Shown: piece after piece, positions 7,976-16,561 of the stretch | Numbering within the stretch: the stretch's first letter is position 1 | Layout of the letters: each line of letters begins with the position of its first letter | NCBI RefSeq assembly: GCF_001428485.1 | Contig: NZ_LMHS01000002.1 | Coordinates: forward strand, 196,415-260,414 | Length of the DNA: 64,000 bases | Direction of reading: 5' to 3' | Source: Microbacterium sp. Root180 | GTDB taxonomy: Bacteria; Actinomycetota; Actinomycetes; Actinomycetales; Microbacteriaceae | The notes under the pieces: generated by a model | The model's input: the letters and a program-made list of their open reading frames with translations, nothing else | Told to the model about the DNA's origin: nothing | The model's database searches: none | Translations under genes and position numbers: made by a program

Positions 7976-9834
7976 TGGCGGGGCGCATCCGTCAGGCCGA
8001 CGTCGAGGAGGTGAAGGCGCGCATCAACATCGCCGACATCATCGGCGAGCGCGTCGCTCTCAAGAACGCCGGCGTCGGTGCGATGAAGGGCCTCTGCCCG
8101 TTCCACGACGAGCGCAGCCCCAGCTTCAACGTGCGTCCCCAGGCGGGCTTCTACCACTGCTTCGGATGCGGGGAGTCGGGCGACGTCTACTCCTTCCTGA
8201 CGAAGATGGACCACGTCTCGTTCACCGAGGCCGTCGAACGCCTCGCCGGCCGCATCGGCTTCACCCTGCACTACGAGGACGGGGGAGCGGCGCCGGAGCA
8301 CACCGGTCGCACCCGCCTGTACGCCGCCAACGCGGCGGCGGCCGAGTTCTTCCGCGGGCAGCTCGCCACGGGAGAGGCCGACATCGCCCGTCGCTTCCTC
8401 GGGGAGCGCGGCTTCGACGCCGGCGCTGCGGCCCACTTCGGCGTCGGCTATGCGCCCAAGGGGTGGGAGGGCATGCGCGACGCCCTCCGCACCAAGGGCT
8501 TCACCGACGAGGAGCTGACGAATGCGGGACTCGTCTCGCAGGGGCAGCGCGGCGTCTACGACCGCTTCCGCGGCCGGGTCGTGTGGCCGATCCGCGACGT
8601 GACGGGTCAGGTGATCGGCTTCGGCGCCCGGCGTCTGTTCGACGATGACAAGGGACCCAAGTACCTCAACACCCCCGAGACCGTGATCTACAAGAAGGCC
8701 CAGGTGCTGTACGGGCTCGATCTGGCCAAGCGGGACATCTCGCGCGAGCACCGCGTCGTGGTGGTCGAGGGGTACACCGACGTCATGGCCTGCCACCTCG
8801 CGGGCATCACGACGGCGATCGCGACGTGCGGAACCGCGTTCGGCTCCGACCACATCACGGTCCTGCGCCGCGTGATGGGCGACGACTCGACCGCCGGCGA
8901 GGTCGTCTTCACCTTCGATCCGGATGCCGCCGGCCAGAAGGCCGCCCTGCGGGCGTTCGCCGATGCGAAGAGGTTCAACGCGCAGACCTACGTCGCGACC
9001 GGGCCCGATGGTCTCGACCCCTGCGACCTGCGCCTGCATCGCGGCGACGCCGCCGTGCGCGGGCTCATGGAGACCAAGGCGCCGATGGTGGAGTTCGTGC
9101 TGGATCAGCGCATCGCCGGCTTCGATCTCGCGAGCGTTGAGGGCCGGGTCGGCGCGCTCCGCGCCGCCGCCCCCGTGGTGGCCGAGCTTCGGGACGCCCT
9201 GCTGCAGCCCGAGTACGTGCGCGTGCTCGCACGACGGCTCGGCATGGACACGGAGGACGTGCGGCGAGAGGTCGAACGTGCGGGTCGCAGCGGCTCGCGC
9301 CGCGAGCAGGCTCCGGATGCCGCGCCCCCGGTGACCGATGCTCCGGACGCGCCGCTGGTGCGCGTGACGCTCGCGTCGCTGCCTCGAACGGCAGACGTCA
9401 CCCTCGAGCGCGACGCGCTGATGGGATTGCTGCAGTTCGGCCACCGGCTGGATGCCGCACTCGTCGCGCGCGCACTGGAGCTCCCGCTCCGGCATCCCGC
9501 CCTCGACGCTGTCCGCCAGGCGGTGCAGCAGCGTGCGTCCGGAATGTCTCGGCCGGGCTGGGCCGTCGAGGCGATCGGCGCTGTGCGCGAGCCATATCGG
9601 GCGCTGGGCGGCGAGCTGCTCGCCGCTGACTTCCCGGCACAGGACGACGCTGAGGCCGTCTCTTCGACGACCGACCTCGCGCGCCGCCTCGTGATCCGCG
9701 GACTGGACGGACAGAAGAACGAGCTTCTCGGCGCGATCCAGCGCGTGCCCGCGGCATCCGATGAAGGGCGCGAGATCCGGATGCGGCTGCGCGAGCTCGA
9801 TGCTCAGCGGCAGCAGCTGGTCGCCGAGGTCTGA
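7975..9834 (+). CDS. dnaG: DNA primase
   Basis: A 619-residue primase that makes RNA primers at the replication fork. The N-terminal CHC2 zinc finger uses C41, H44, C62 and C65. The catalytic core follows, with a Toprim domain: acidic Glu in VVVVEGYTDVM and Asp pair in FTFDPDAAGQKA. The C-terminal part (about 440-619) should bind the DnaB helicase. The start overlaps the dgt stop by one base. Length is normal for actinobacterial DnaG. Confidence 0.97.
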   Translation: MAGRIRQADVEEVKARINIADIIGERVALKNAGVGAMKGLCPFHDERSPSFNVRPQAGFYHCFGCGESGDVYSFLTKMDHVSFTEAVERLAGRIGFTLHYEDGGAAPEHTGRTRLYAANAAAAEFFRGQLATGEADIARRFLGERGFDAGAAAHFGVGYAPKGWEGMRDALRTKGFTDEELTNAGLVSQGQRGVYDRFRGRVVWPIRDVTGQVIGFGARRLFDDDKGPKYLNTPETVIYKKAQVLYGLDLAKRDISREHRVVVVEGYTDVMACHLAGITTAIATCGTAFGSDHITVLRRVMGDDSTAGEVVFTFDPDAAGQKAALRAFADAKRFNAQTYVATGPDGLDPCDLRLHRGDAAVRGLMETKAPMVEFVLDQRIAGFDLASVEGRVGALRAAAPVVAELRDALLQPEYVRVLARRLGMDTEDVRREVERAGRSGSRREQAPDAAPPVTDAPDAPLVRVTLASLPRTADVTLERDALMGLLQFGHRLDAALVARALELPLRHPALDAVRQAVQQRASGMSRPGWAVEAIGAVREPYRALGGELLAADFPAQDDAEAVSSTTDLARRLVIRGLDGQKNELLGAIQRVPAASDEGREIRMRLRELDAQRQQLVAEV

Positions 9835-9882
9835 GCGCATTCACCGCTGGCGCCGTCTTGTCCGACGAGGCAGGATGAGTGC

Positions 9883-10671
9883 ATGACTCGACGCCGAGAA
9901 GCCGACGTCGCCATCCGGTCGAGCGATCTCTCGATCGCACGCGCAGGACGCGGCGGTCCCGCGCAGCGCGTGGTCGACGGCGTGTCATTCACGCTCCCGC
10001 ATGCGGGCACATTGGCCGTGATGGGTCCGACCGGATCGGGCAAGTCGAGCCTGGTGTCCGTGCTCGCCGGCTCGACCGACGACGGCCTCGCCGTAGTCGG
10101 CGGAGACGCGTTCGTCGAGGGCATCGGCGTGCGGCATCCGGGTCGCGGCATCCGGCAGCTCACCTACCTGACGGGATTCCTGCCGCAGGCCGCCGGGGCG
10201 GCCCTGCCCGCGCGGCTCACCGTGTCGGAGGTGATCGGCGAACCCATCACGGGCCGCGATCGGCGGGTGAACCAGCGGGCGCTCTCCGTACGCGTTGCGA
10301 CGCTGCTCGACGAGCTCCTGCTGCCTCTCGGCGCGGCGGCGAAGTACCCGTACGAGCTGAGTGCGGGCATGCGCCAGCGCGTTGCGTTCGCTCGCGCGCT
10401 GGTGCTGCAGCCGCGCCTGTTCATCGGCGACGAGCCGTTCTCCAACATGGATGTCGAGGTCCGCCGCGCCGCGCGCGAGGCGCTTCTGCGCCGTCGTGCA
10501 GAGTACGGCATGACGATGCTCGTGGTGACGAACGAGCCCGAGGTCGTCCGGGAGCTCGACGCCGATGTGCTGGTGCTTCGCGGGGGCCACGCCATCGCCT
10601 ACGGGCACGGTACGAAGGATCTGCTGTGGACGCCCAGTGGCGAGGCAGATCATCGGCTGGTCGCCTCGTGA
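9883..10671 (+). CDS. Orphan ABC transporter ATP-binding protein
   Basis: A 262-residue ABC ATPase. Walker A is GPTGSGKSS (K54), the signature is LSAGMRQRVAFARAL and Walker B LFIGDEPF, followed by a D-loop Asn-Met-Asp and a switch region around VVTNEPE, where an Asn stands in place of the usual His. No permease or binding-protein gene is adjacent, so the partner is elsewhere or the protein acts without one. It resembles peptide/nickel importer ATPases by the signature context, but the substrate is not readable. ATG 9883 has an AGGA about 8 nt upstream. Confidence 0.87.
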   Translation: MTRRREADVAIRSSDLSIARAGRGGPAQRVVDGVSFTLPHAGTLAVMGPTGSGKSSLVSVLAGSTDDGLAVVGGDAFVEGIGVRHPGRGIRQLTYLTGFLPQAAGAALPARLTVSEVIGEPITGRDRRVNQRALSVRVATLLDELLLPLGAAAKYPYELSAGMRQRVAFARALVLQPRLFIGDEPFSNMDVEVRRAAREALLRRRAEYGMTMLVVTNEPEVVRELDADVLVLRGGHAIAYGHGTKDLLWTPSGEADHRLVAS

Positions 10672-10697
10672 CGTCACGAGCACGTCCCATCGTTTGC

Positions 10698-10703
10698 TAA
10701 TAT
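10698..10703 (+). promoter_or_regulatory. -10 hexamer TAATAT of tRNA-Asn
   Basis: TAATAT lies 31 nt before the mature tRNA. A good -35 is not obvious. Confidence 0.5.
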
Positions 10704-10734
10704 GGTGTGGTTGCCCGCGCGAGCGGAACAGCAT

Positions 10735-10807
10735 TCCTCCATAGCTCAATTGGCAGAGCAATCGGCTGTTAACCGGTAGGTTCTTGGTTCGAGTCCAAGT
10801 GGGGGAG
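10735..10807 (+). tRNA. tRNA-Asn (anticodon GTT)
   Basis: A 73-nt cloverleaf. The 7-bp acceptor pairs TCCTCCA with TGGGGGA (one T-G wobble); the anticodon GTT is at 10768-10770 in a 7-nt loop on a 5-bp stem; the T-loop is TTCGAGT. The discriminator is G and CCA is not encoded. Confidence 0.96.
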
Positions 10808-10812
10808 CGAAG

Positions 10813-10842
10813 GCCTCGGGGCTCCACCCCCGGGGCTTTCTT
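10813..10842 (+). terminator. Rho-independent terminator after tRNA-Asn
   Basis: A 9-bp GC-rich stem (GCCTCGGGG with CCCCGGGGC, one T-G pair) and a 6-nt loop, followed by TTTCTT. Confidence 0.85.
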
Positions 10843-10877
10843 CATGCCGGCAGCTCGTGCCGCGGCTCCCGGCCGTG

Positions 10878-11444
10878 TCAGGCGTCGATGTCGTCGACGC
10901 CGGGCGTCCAGGCCTGGCCGGGGCGTCCCCACCCGCGTTTGCGTGCGATCTTCTGCGCGGTCTTCCAGTCGCCGTCGCCGAGCCGGTCGACGTACAGGAT
11001 GCCGTCGAGATGGTCGAACTCGTGCTGCATGATGCGTGCCCGCCAGCCGGCGACCTGGATGCGAACGGGCTCGCCCTCGAGGTCGGTGCCCGTCACGAGC
11101 ACCTCGTCGGAGCGGCGCAGGGGAAACCGCTCACCGGGGAACGACAGGCAGCCCTCGGACTCCTCGTCCTCGTCGGGGTCACCCGGATCGAGCGGGCGCT
11201 GCCACAGCTCGGGATTGATGACGACGCCGCGCCAGGGTGCGCCGTCGTCGTCCGTGTAGGAGTACGTGAAGAGGCGAAGCGGCACCCCGACCTGCGGGCC
11301 CGCAAGCCCCACGCCGGGTGCGGCATCCATCGTCTCGAACATGTCGGCTACGAGCGTGCGGATCTCGTCCGTGATCTCCTCGACGAGGCCCGCAGGGGCG
11401 TGCAGGACGGGGTCACCCATGATGCGAATCGGCAGAACGGCCAC
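10878..11444 (-). CDS. def: Peptide deformylase
   Basis: A 188-residue metallo-hydrolase that removes the formyl group from nascent N-terminal methionine. The three motifs are present: GVGLAGPQVG (residues 44-53), EGCLSFPGE with C99 as metal ligand, and QHEFDHLDG with H141, E142 and H145. The GTG start is preceded by a leaderless-type -10. It diverges from the DMT-type transporter, with the two -10 elements back to back. Confidence 0.97.
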   Translation of the reverse strand: MAVLPIRIMGDPVLHAPAGLVEEITDEIRTLVADMFETMDAAPGVGLAGPQVGVPLRLFTYSYTDDDGAPWRGVVINPELWQRPLDPGDPDEDEESEGCLSFPGERFPLRRSDEVLVTGTDLEGEPVRIQVAGWRARIMQHEFDHLDGILYVDRLGDGDWKTAQKIARKRGWGRPGQAWTPGVDDIDA

Positions 11445-11450
11445 GCCTTG

Positions 11451-11456
11451 AGCCTA
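11451..11456 (-). promoter_or_regulatory. -10 hexamer TAGGCT of def (leaderless)
   Basis: On the minus strand TAGGCT is followed by 6 nt and the GTG at 11444. Confidence 0.55.
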
Positions 11457-11474
11457 CCGAGCGGTGACGGCGGC

Positions 11475-11480
11475 TAGTGT
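11475..11480 (+). promoter_or_regulatory. -10 hexamer TAGTGT of DMT transporter (leaderless)
   Basis: TAGTGT plus CGACGT leads directly into GTG 11487. Confidence 0.55.
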
Positions 11481-11486
11481 CGACGT

Positions 11487-12572
11487 GTGGTGTGGATGGC
11501 GGACGAACTCCAGGACGTAGGCGACCAGCTGGTCGGCGCGTTCCAGAATCCGGCCCTCCTGTATGGCATCCCACTGGCCCTTCTGGGCGCCGTGTTCATG
11601 TCGTTCGGCGCTCAGTACCAACATCGCGGCGTCACCAAAGTCGAGAAGCTCACAGGGTCCACGGGCACGGGCGGACTCAACTTCCATCACCTTCTGAAGC
11701 TGCTTTCGCGGCCGTCGTGGGTGATCGGGACGGTCATGCTGGTGCTGGCGATCGTGTGCCAGCTATCGGCTCTCGCGGTCGCGCCGCTCATCGTCGTGCA
11801 GCCTCTCGGAGCGATCGCCCTCGTCATCACCACGCTGCTGAATGCGCAGATCAGCGGGCACCGTCCGACCAAGCGGTCGCTGATCGCGATCGCGGCGTGC
11901 GTCGGCGGCATCTTCGTCTTCGTCACGATCGCCGCCCTCTTCGCGACCGAGCGGCCGGTCACCAACGCGCAGGTCATCACGATCCTCATCATCTTCGGGG
12001 TCGTGACCCTCGTTCTGGGCGGACTGTGGCTGTGGCGGCGCAAGCGGATCGGAGCGCTCTTCTACATCTCGGCCGCCGGTGTCATGTACGGCTTCGTGGC
12101 CACGCTCGCCAAGGTGATCATCGAGCGCATCAAGACGGGCGACTTCGAGTGGCTCACCGTGACCTGCCTAGCGGCACTGATCCTCGGCGCCACCATCGGC
12201 GCGTACTTCGTGCAGACCGCGTACGCGTCGGGTCCGCCCGATCTCGTGATCGCCGGGCTCACGGTCATCGATCCGATCGTGGCGGTCGTGATCGGCCTCA
12301 CGATCCTCGGCGAGGCGAGTGGGGCCCCGATCTGGGTCTACTTCGCCTTCACCGCGGTCGGCGCGGTCGCCGTCTGGGGCGTCTATCAGCTCGCTCGGTA
12401 CCATCCGCAGATCCTCAGCGACAGCCACGAGCTGCCGATCAAGCGCGGCAGCGAACCCGGCGCCGACTCCACGCAGCCCATGACCGGATCCATCCGTGTG
12501 ACCGAGGCGGTCGCCAAGGTCTGGCCGGACCCCCCGCTCAAGAACAGGGCGGAAGACCCCGGCTCACGCTGA
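11487..12572 (+). CDS. DMT-superfamily membrane transporter
   Basis: A 361-residue integral membrane protein with about nine or ten hydrophobic helices between residues 25 and 310, arranged as two EamA/NIPA-like halves (the second includes LVIAGLTVIDPIVAVVIGLTI). The C-terminal 50 residues are hydrophilic and cytosolic. Members export metabolites or transport Mg2+; the substrate cannot be told from sequence. GTG 11487 is set by the leaderless promoter. The 3' end overlaps the convergent small membrane gene by 9 bases. Confidence 0.82.
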   Translation: MVWMADELQDVGDQLVGAFQNPALLYGIPLALLGAVFMSFGAQYQHRGVTKVEKLTGSTGTGGLNFHHLLKLLSRPSWVIGTVMLVLAIVCQLSALAVAPLIVVQPLGAIALVITTLLNAQISGHRPTKRSLIAIAACVGGIFVFVTIAALFATERPVTNAQVITILIIFGVVTLVLGGLWLWRRKRIGALFYISAAGVMYGFVATLAKVIIERIKTGDFEWLTVTCLAALILGATIGAYFVQTAYASGPPDLVIAGLTVIDPIVAVVIGLTILGEASGAPIWVYFAFTAVGAVAVWGVYQLARYHPQILSDSHELPIKRGSEPGADSTQPMTGSIRVTEAVAKVWPDPPLKNRAEDPGSR

Positions 12573-12866
12573 TGCGGCGTCGTCATCCACCCGGATGACC
12601 AGCCGGCCGTCCTGAATGCGTCCCTTGTCTCCGGGGATAGGCGCCGGTGCGGGCATCTCGACCGACGCCTCCCAATCGGCGTGGGCGTCTTCGGCAGACG
12701 GCCGCCACACCGAGTCGAACCCCGATCCGACACCGGCCAGCGAGCCACCCGTCGTCCCGTCGAGCTGCTTCCGCAGCTGTTCGCGCTTGAGACGCGGGGC
12801 GAGCGCGACCAACACGATCGTGGTGACGGCGACCGCCACGAGCACCACCCATCCGATCGCGTCCAC
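12564..12866 (-). CDS. Small single-pass membrane protein, hypothetical
   Basis: A 100-residue protein with one N-terminal helix (residues 3-25, GWVVLVAVAVTTIVLVALAP), a basic stretch KREQLRKQL right after it, and an acidic Pro-rich cytosolic tail. No family was recognised. GTG 12866 gives a compact N-in-membrane protein and has a -10 6 nt upstream; longer in-frame starts run through that promoter and lack support. Confidence 0.65.
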   Translation of the reverse strand: MDAIGWVVLVAVAVTTIVLVALAPRLKREQLRKQLDGTTGGSLAGVGSGFDSVWRPSAEDAHADWEASVEMPAPAPIPGDKGRIQDGRLVIRVDDDAASA

Positions 12867-12872
12867 AGGAGA

Positions 12873-12878
12873 ATTCTG
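12873..12878 (-). promoter_or_regulatory. -10 hexamer CAGAAT of small membrane protein (leaderless)
   Basis: CAGAAT plus 6 nt then GTG 12866 on the minus strand. Confidence 0.45.
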
Positions 12879-12906
12879 CCAGGTGCGGGTTCGGTCGGCG
12901 GTCAGG

Positions 12907-14121
12907 TCATCTGCCCGCGCACGTGACCCCGACGCACTGGCCGAGTCCATTGCGATAGGCGATGTTGCCGCCGAGATCCACTGCATCGGGTGCGAAGATC
13001 CCGTAGCCGCCGTTGCGATGAGCCAGATTGTCGCCCACGGCGAGCCCAGGCAGGAGCGACTCGATGCCCGTGCCCGCGTTCCTCGCGAAGACGTTGCCCG
13101 TCGCGCGGGATCCCACCGCCGTCGGCGGCGGGTCGCCCGGCAAAGGCTCGCCCCGGCTGAAGATCACGCCGGCCCGGTTGCGGGTGAAGGTGTTGTTCTC
13201 GACGACCATGGGGACATTGCCCCGGAGCACCACCCCGCTGCGCGTGAACGAGTTTCCCGAAATGAGCGAGACACCGTCGGAGCCGATGTTCGAGCTGATG
13301 TCGCCGAGCACACCGCCGGGCATGTCCGTGAAGGTGTTGCCGGTCAGGGTCACACCGCCCCAGAAGCCGCTGATGGGCTGTGCGTAGTTCTTCACGACGC
13401 TGTCGGTGATGGTGATCGACGTCTCGCTCACGAACCCCAGCGCGCTCTTGCCCTTCCCGTCGAGTCGGGACGCCTCGATCCGCACCTCGCCCTGCGCGGT
13501 CGTGCTCACCGCGCTCTGGATCAGTGTGGAGTCCTCGATGTCGGCGCTCGCGAAGAACACGTCCACCGGCGAGCGGGTGAGCCTCGAACCCGAGATCGCG
13601 AGATCGCCGCCGAACTGCCCCGTGATCGGGGAGTCCGCGGCTCTGACATCGACGAGCATCAGTTCGGTGTTTCCGAAAAGGTGGCTGACCGGCGCGTGGT
13701 CGAGCTTCACCCCGGACACCGCGTACGGCACGCCGTTCAGACTCTCCGCCTGCAGCTGGACTCCCGTCGCCCAGTTCTCGATCAGCCCGTTCCGGATGGT
13801 GTTGCCGCCCGTGGAGTCAGCGCTCGTCTGTACGCCGATCCCCGATCCGTCGCCGGACAGGCGATGCCCTCCGAGGTCGAGGGTGACATCGGAGCCCAGG
13901 ATCAAGCCGTCTCCGCCCGCGCATGTCAGGTTCGCCGTCAGCGTCAGATCGCTCGTCACCACGCTGCCGCAGGTGACCGACGGTGCCGCTTCGGCCGGTG
14001 CGGTACCGAGGACCGCCGCCGCCCCCAGGGCACAAGCCGCGATGATGGCGTGCGTCACGCGGAGACGCCGGCGTCCGCGGAGCGTGTCCGAATCGTCCGT
14101 CGCAGCCCGTATCTGAGTCAT
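12907..14121 (-). CDS. Secreted right-handed beta-helix repeat protein
   Basis: A 404-residue exported protein. A Sec signal peptide with an Arg-rich n-region spans about residues 1-46 (hydrophobic core IIAACALGAAAVLG, Ala-rich cleavage at AEAAP). The rest is rungs of short beta-strands with recurring G-N-x-F and N-x-I patterns (GNTFTD, GNSFTR, ENNTFTRN, TGNVFARN), typical of parallel beta-helix/NosD-like folds. Such proteins bind or cut polysaccharides, but no catalytic residues could be assigned. ATG 14121 has GAGGA 6-7 nt upstream. It is probably transcribed alone. Confidence 0.82.
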   Translation of the reverse strand: MTQIRAATDDSDTLRGRRRLRVTHAIIAACALGAAAVLGTAPAEAAPSVTCGSVVTSDLTLTANLTCAGGDGLILGSDVTLDLGGHRLSGDGSGIGVQTSADSTGGNTIRNGLIENWATGVQLQAESLNGVPYAVSGVKLDHAPVSHLFGNTELMLVDVRAADSPITGQFGGDLAISGSRLTRSPVDVFFASADIEDSTLIQSAVSTTAQGEVRIEASRLDGKGKSALGFVSETSITITDSVVKNYAQPISGFWGGVTLTGNTFTDMPGGVLGDISSNIGSDGVSLISGNSFTRSGVVLRGNVPMVVENNTFTRNRAGVIFSRGEPLPGDPPPTAVGSRATGNVFARNAGTGIESLLPGLAVGDNLAHRNGGYGIFAPDAVDLGGNIAYRNGLGQCVGVTCAGR

Positions 14122-14236
14122 GATCGTCCTCGCCGATCGGCATGCTACTCCGCGTCACCCGGCCCCATAACCCCCCTCCGACGTCGCGGAGCGGACAAGA
14201 GAGGAGGGGCCGCCGCACGGCGACCCCTCCTGCTCG

Positions 14237-14310
14237 TAGGGCGGGTGGGACTTGAACCCACGATCGTCGGGTTATGAGCCCGCTGCCTTGACCAGCTTGG
14301 CCACCGCCCC
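14237..14310 (-). tRNA. tRNA with CAT anticodon (Met, elongator; Ile2 not excluded)
   Basis: A 74-nt cloverleaf on the minus strand: acceptor GGGGCGG pairs with CCGCCCT (G-T at the end), the anticodon CAT is at 14274-14276 in loop CTCATAA, the T-arm is GTGGGTTCAAGTCCCAC and the discriminator is A. The anticodon stem has four pairs plus a G-A mismatch at 27-43. It is not the initiator, since the three G-C pairs next to the loop are shared but the acceptor start pairs G-T and the D-arm is unlike tRNA-fMet. A lysidine-modified tRNA-Ile2 would look the same in raw sequence. Confidence 0.85.
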
Positions 14311-14324
14311 TTGCGCACCCGAGC

Positions 14325-16349
14325 CTAACGCGCGGCGACCCGGTTCATCGCGGTGCCGATGTACGAGTACTTCACGAAGACCTCGGCGGCGATGCCCGCC
14401 TCTTCGAGCAGGCCCTGCAGCGCACTGAGCATGTAGCTCGAGTCCCAGCCCATGTAGAGCCAGGTCTGATCGTCCAGGCGATCCCACTGGCCGTTCCAGG
14501 ACTGGGCCCGGTACACGGGTCCGCCGCGCCGCCCGCTGTACGCGATAACGGCGGCGCGATCATCGGCCCAGAGCCGCTTGAAGATGCGGTTGAAGAGGTA
14601 CTTCACGTCGGGCACCTCCCAGTGCTCGCCGCGGTACTCGACGTAGTCCCACTCCCGCTCCCAGCCCATCGGCCAGCCGCGTCGGTGGACGGCGTCGAGG
14701 ATGGGGGTGAGGCCGTCGTCGTCGATGAGGGAGTTGCCGGGGCGTGTCCAAATCTGTGCGAACCGCTCGCCCAACTCGGCCGATCGTCGCGAGATTGCCG
14801 CGGTGCTCCAGGACTCCGCCGTCGCCAGAGCTCGGGTGAGGTCGGCGCCGCTGCGCCCGTAGAGCGTCCGCTTCTCGGGGAACGAGGCGTCGAAGGCGCG
14901 CTGGGCGAGGTCCTCCTCGAGGAGCGTGAGGTTGCCGAGGGTCGAGGCGAGGGCGCGGGCGCTGTTCTGCTCGTCCTCGCTGTAGTCCGACCAGGTGCGC
15001 ACGCCGTCGCCCGTCCACGTCTCGGCGGGAGCGAGTGGGAGCACGTGCTCGACCTCCATCCCGTTCGTGCTGTCGATGCCGGCGAGGCGGCCGAGAACGT
15101 ACGCCGGGTGGGGGAGTGCCGAGTACTTCAGTGCGGCACGGATCCGCTCGTCCGACGGGGTGATCCGCGAGAAGGCCGACACGAGTTCGTCCCAGCCCCC
15201 GCGCCGGGCCCGGCACAGGCGCGCCACGATCCTGTCGGTCCCCGTCGCCACGACGGTGCGGCGAAGCAGGAGCGCCTGAACGTGCTCAAGGGTCGCGGTG
15301 AGCTCCTCCCGGCCGATCGAGCCCCGTTTCCAGTCGCGGTAGGTCTCCATGACGAGCGGGTGCATCGCGGTGCCGAACGTCGCGACGCCTGCCAGATGAC
15401 GGGAGATGGCAGCATCCGATTCCCTCCCGGGCTCCTGGAGGATGCGATAGATCTCGGCGTACTCGCGCCATTCGGCGGCGTGGCGGCGGAGGTCGTGGAT
15501 GTCGAGCGTCGGGAAGACCTGGCGGAACGTGTCGTAGACGCCCCGACTGCGGGTGACGACGACCTCCCGTCCTGTCGTCATCACCAGGTACTGGCGCCAG
15601 AAGGCGGCAATGGAGTCACCGGTGTCGCGCTCGATCGGCAGCCAGTACTCCCTCTCGATCTCGCGCTGCTCCGCATGCGAGAGGCCCATCAGCACGTAGT
15701 TGTGGATCAGCTCGTGGTCGCGCAGCGGCTCGCCCGTGGAGTTGAGGCTCTCGAAGATCTGCTGGGCGTTCGCCCCTGTCCCCAGCGTGATCGCGACGTG
15801 CTCCAGCTTCTGCAGTCCGCGCCAGACGTGCGGCGCCTCCTCAGCGCTGACCTGGCTGCGGAAGAAGGCGTAGTTGTCGTCGAATCGGGAGTCGCGCGCC
15901 CCCTGGCCCGGACCCCTCCTGTCGAGCACGACGCTCTCGAAGACCTCCGCCCAGGCCGCGTGGGGACGGAGCTTGGTCGCGGCCGCGTCGCCGGGCCGCA
16001 CGAGGACGCGCGCGAGCTCCGCCGCCAGCGACGGGTCCGTGTCTCGCACGGTGTGCTGCAGCGCCGCGACCAGCAGCATGAGGGTGGTGACGCGCTGCTG
16101 GCCGTCGATGAGGACGAGTTCGGCGCGGTCGTCGACGGTGCCCGTCGACGACAGGATCGATCCGATGAAGTGCATGCGTCGATCGTCGAGGTCGGCGACG
16201 GCACGGATGTCGGACAGCAGCTGCTCGCACGCGCCGATGTCCCAGCGATACTGCCGCTGATACACCGGGACGACGATGGTCCAGTCTCCTGCCGAGAGCC
16301 AGCCGATCGTGTTGACCGCGGTGGCATCGACGTTCGTGGCAGTGACCAT
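14325..16349 (-). CDS. DUF262/DUF1524 protein, GmrSD-like nuclease
   Basis: A 674-residue protein in the GmrSD/type IV restriction architecture. The N-terminal DUF262 domain has VPVYQRQYRW (residues 27-36), IDGQQR (81-86, the ParB/Srx-like NTP-binding motif) and the FESLNSTGEPL segment. The DUF1524 His-Me nuclease part has VEHVLP with H435 and the LGN at 471-473. About 130 further C-terminal residues of unknown fold end in a beta-rich region. The family cleaves modified phage DNA in an NTP-dependent manner. ATG 16349 has AGGAG upstream, though spacing is long (about 12 nt). No partner genes are present. Confidence 0.88.
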   Translation of the reverse strand: MVTATNVDATAVNTIGWLSAGDWTIVVPVYQRQYRWDIGACEQLLSDIRAVADLDDRRMHFIGSILSSTGTVDDRAELVLIDGQQRVTTLMLLVAALQHTVRDTDPSLAAELARVLVRPGDAAATKLRPHAAWAEVFESVVLDRRGPGQGARDSRFDDNYAFFRSQVSAEEAPHVWRGLQKLEHVAITLGTGANAQQIFESLNSTGEPLRDHELIHNYVLMGLSHAEQREIEREYWLPIERDTGDSIAAFWRQYLVMTTGREVVVTRSRGVYDTFRQVFPTLDIHDLRRHAAEWREYAEIYRILQEPGRESDAAISRHLAGVATFGTAMHPLVMETYRDWKRGSIGREELTATLEHVQALLLRRTVVATGTDRIVARLCRARRGGWDELVSAFSRITPSDERIRAALKYSALPHPAYVLGRLAGIDSTNGMEVEHVLPLAPAETWTGDGVRTWSDYSEDEQNSARALASTLGNLTLLEEDLAQRAFDASFPEKRTLYGRSGADLTRALATAESWSTAAISRRSAELGERFAQIWTRPGNSLIDDDGLTPILDAVHRRGWPMGWEREWDYVEYRGEHWEVPDVKYLFNRIFKRLWADDRAAVIAYSGRRGGPVYRAQSWNGQWDRLDDQTWLYMGWDSSYMLSALQGLLEEAGIAAEVFVKYSYIGTAMNRVAAR

Positions 16350-16498
16350 CGCCCGGATACGCTCCTTCGAATCTCGTCGGCGCGGGGGTCGAGAGCCGCC
16401 GGACACGCCTCCTCGAGTCTATCGACCGTCCCGAGCGCGGTCGGGGAGCGGCATCCGATATTCACGGTCCGGTACCCGAGGGCACTCAGAGGTCGCGG

Positions 16499-16517
16499 GT
16501 AGGCTTGCCTTAGTTGG
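16499..16517. promoter_or_regulatory. Candidate IdeR/DtxR-type iron box
   Basis: The 19-bp stretch beginning GTAGGCTTGCCTTAG contains the palindrome AGGCTTGCCT and matches the known TTAGGTTAGSCTAACCTAA consensus at roughly 11 of 19 positions. It sits 45 bp before the putative iron-dependent oxygenase start and overlaps its likely promoter. Function as an IdeR site is inference. Confidence 0.4.
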
Positions 16518-16561
16518 GCCTGTTAAAACGTGCTGGCCCGCTGACCGAAAGGCAATCCGTC

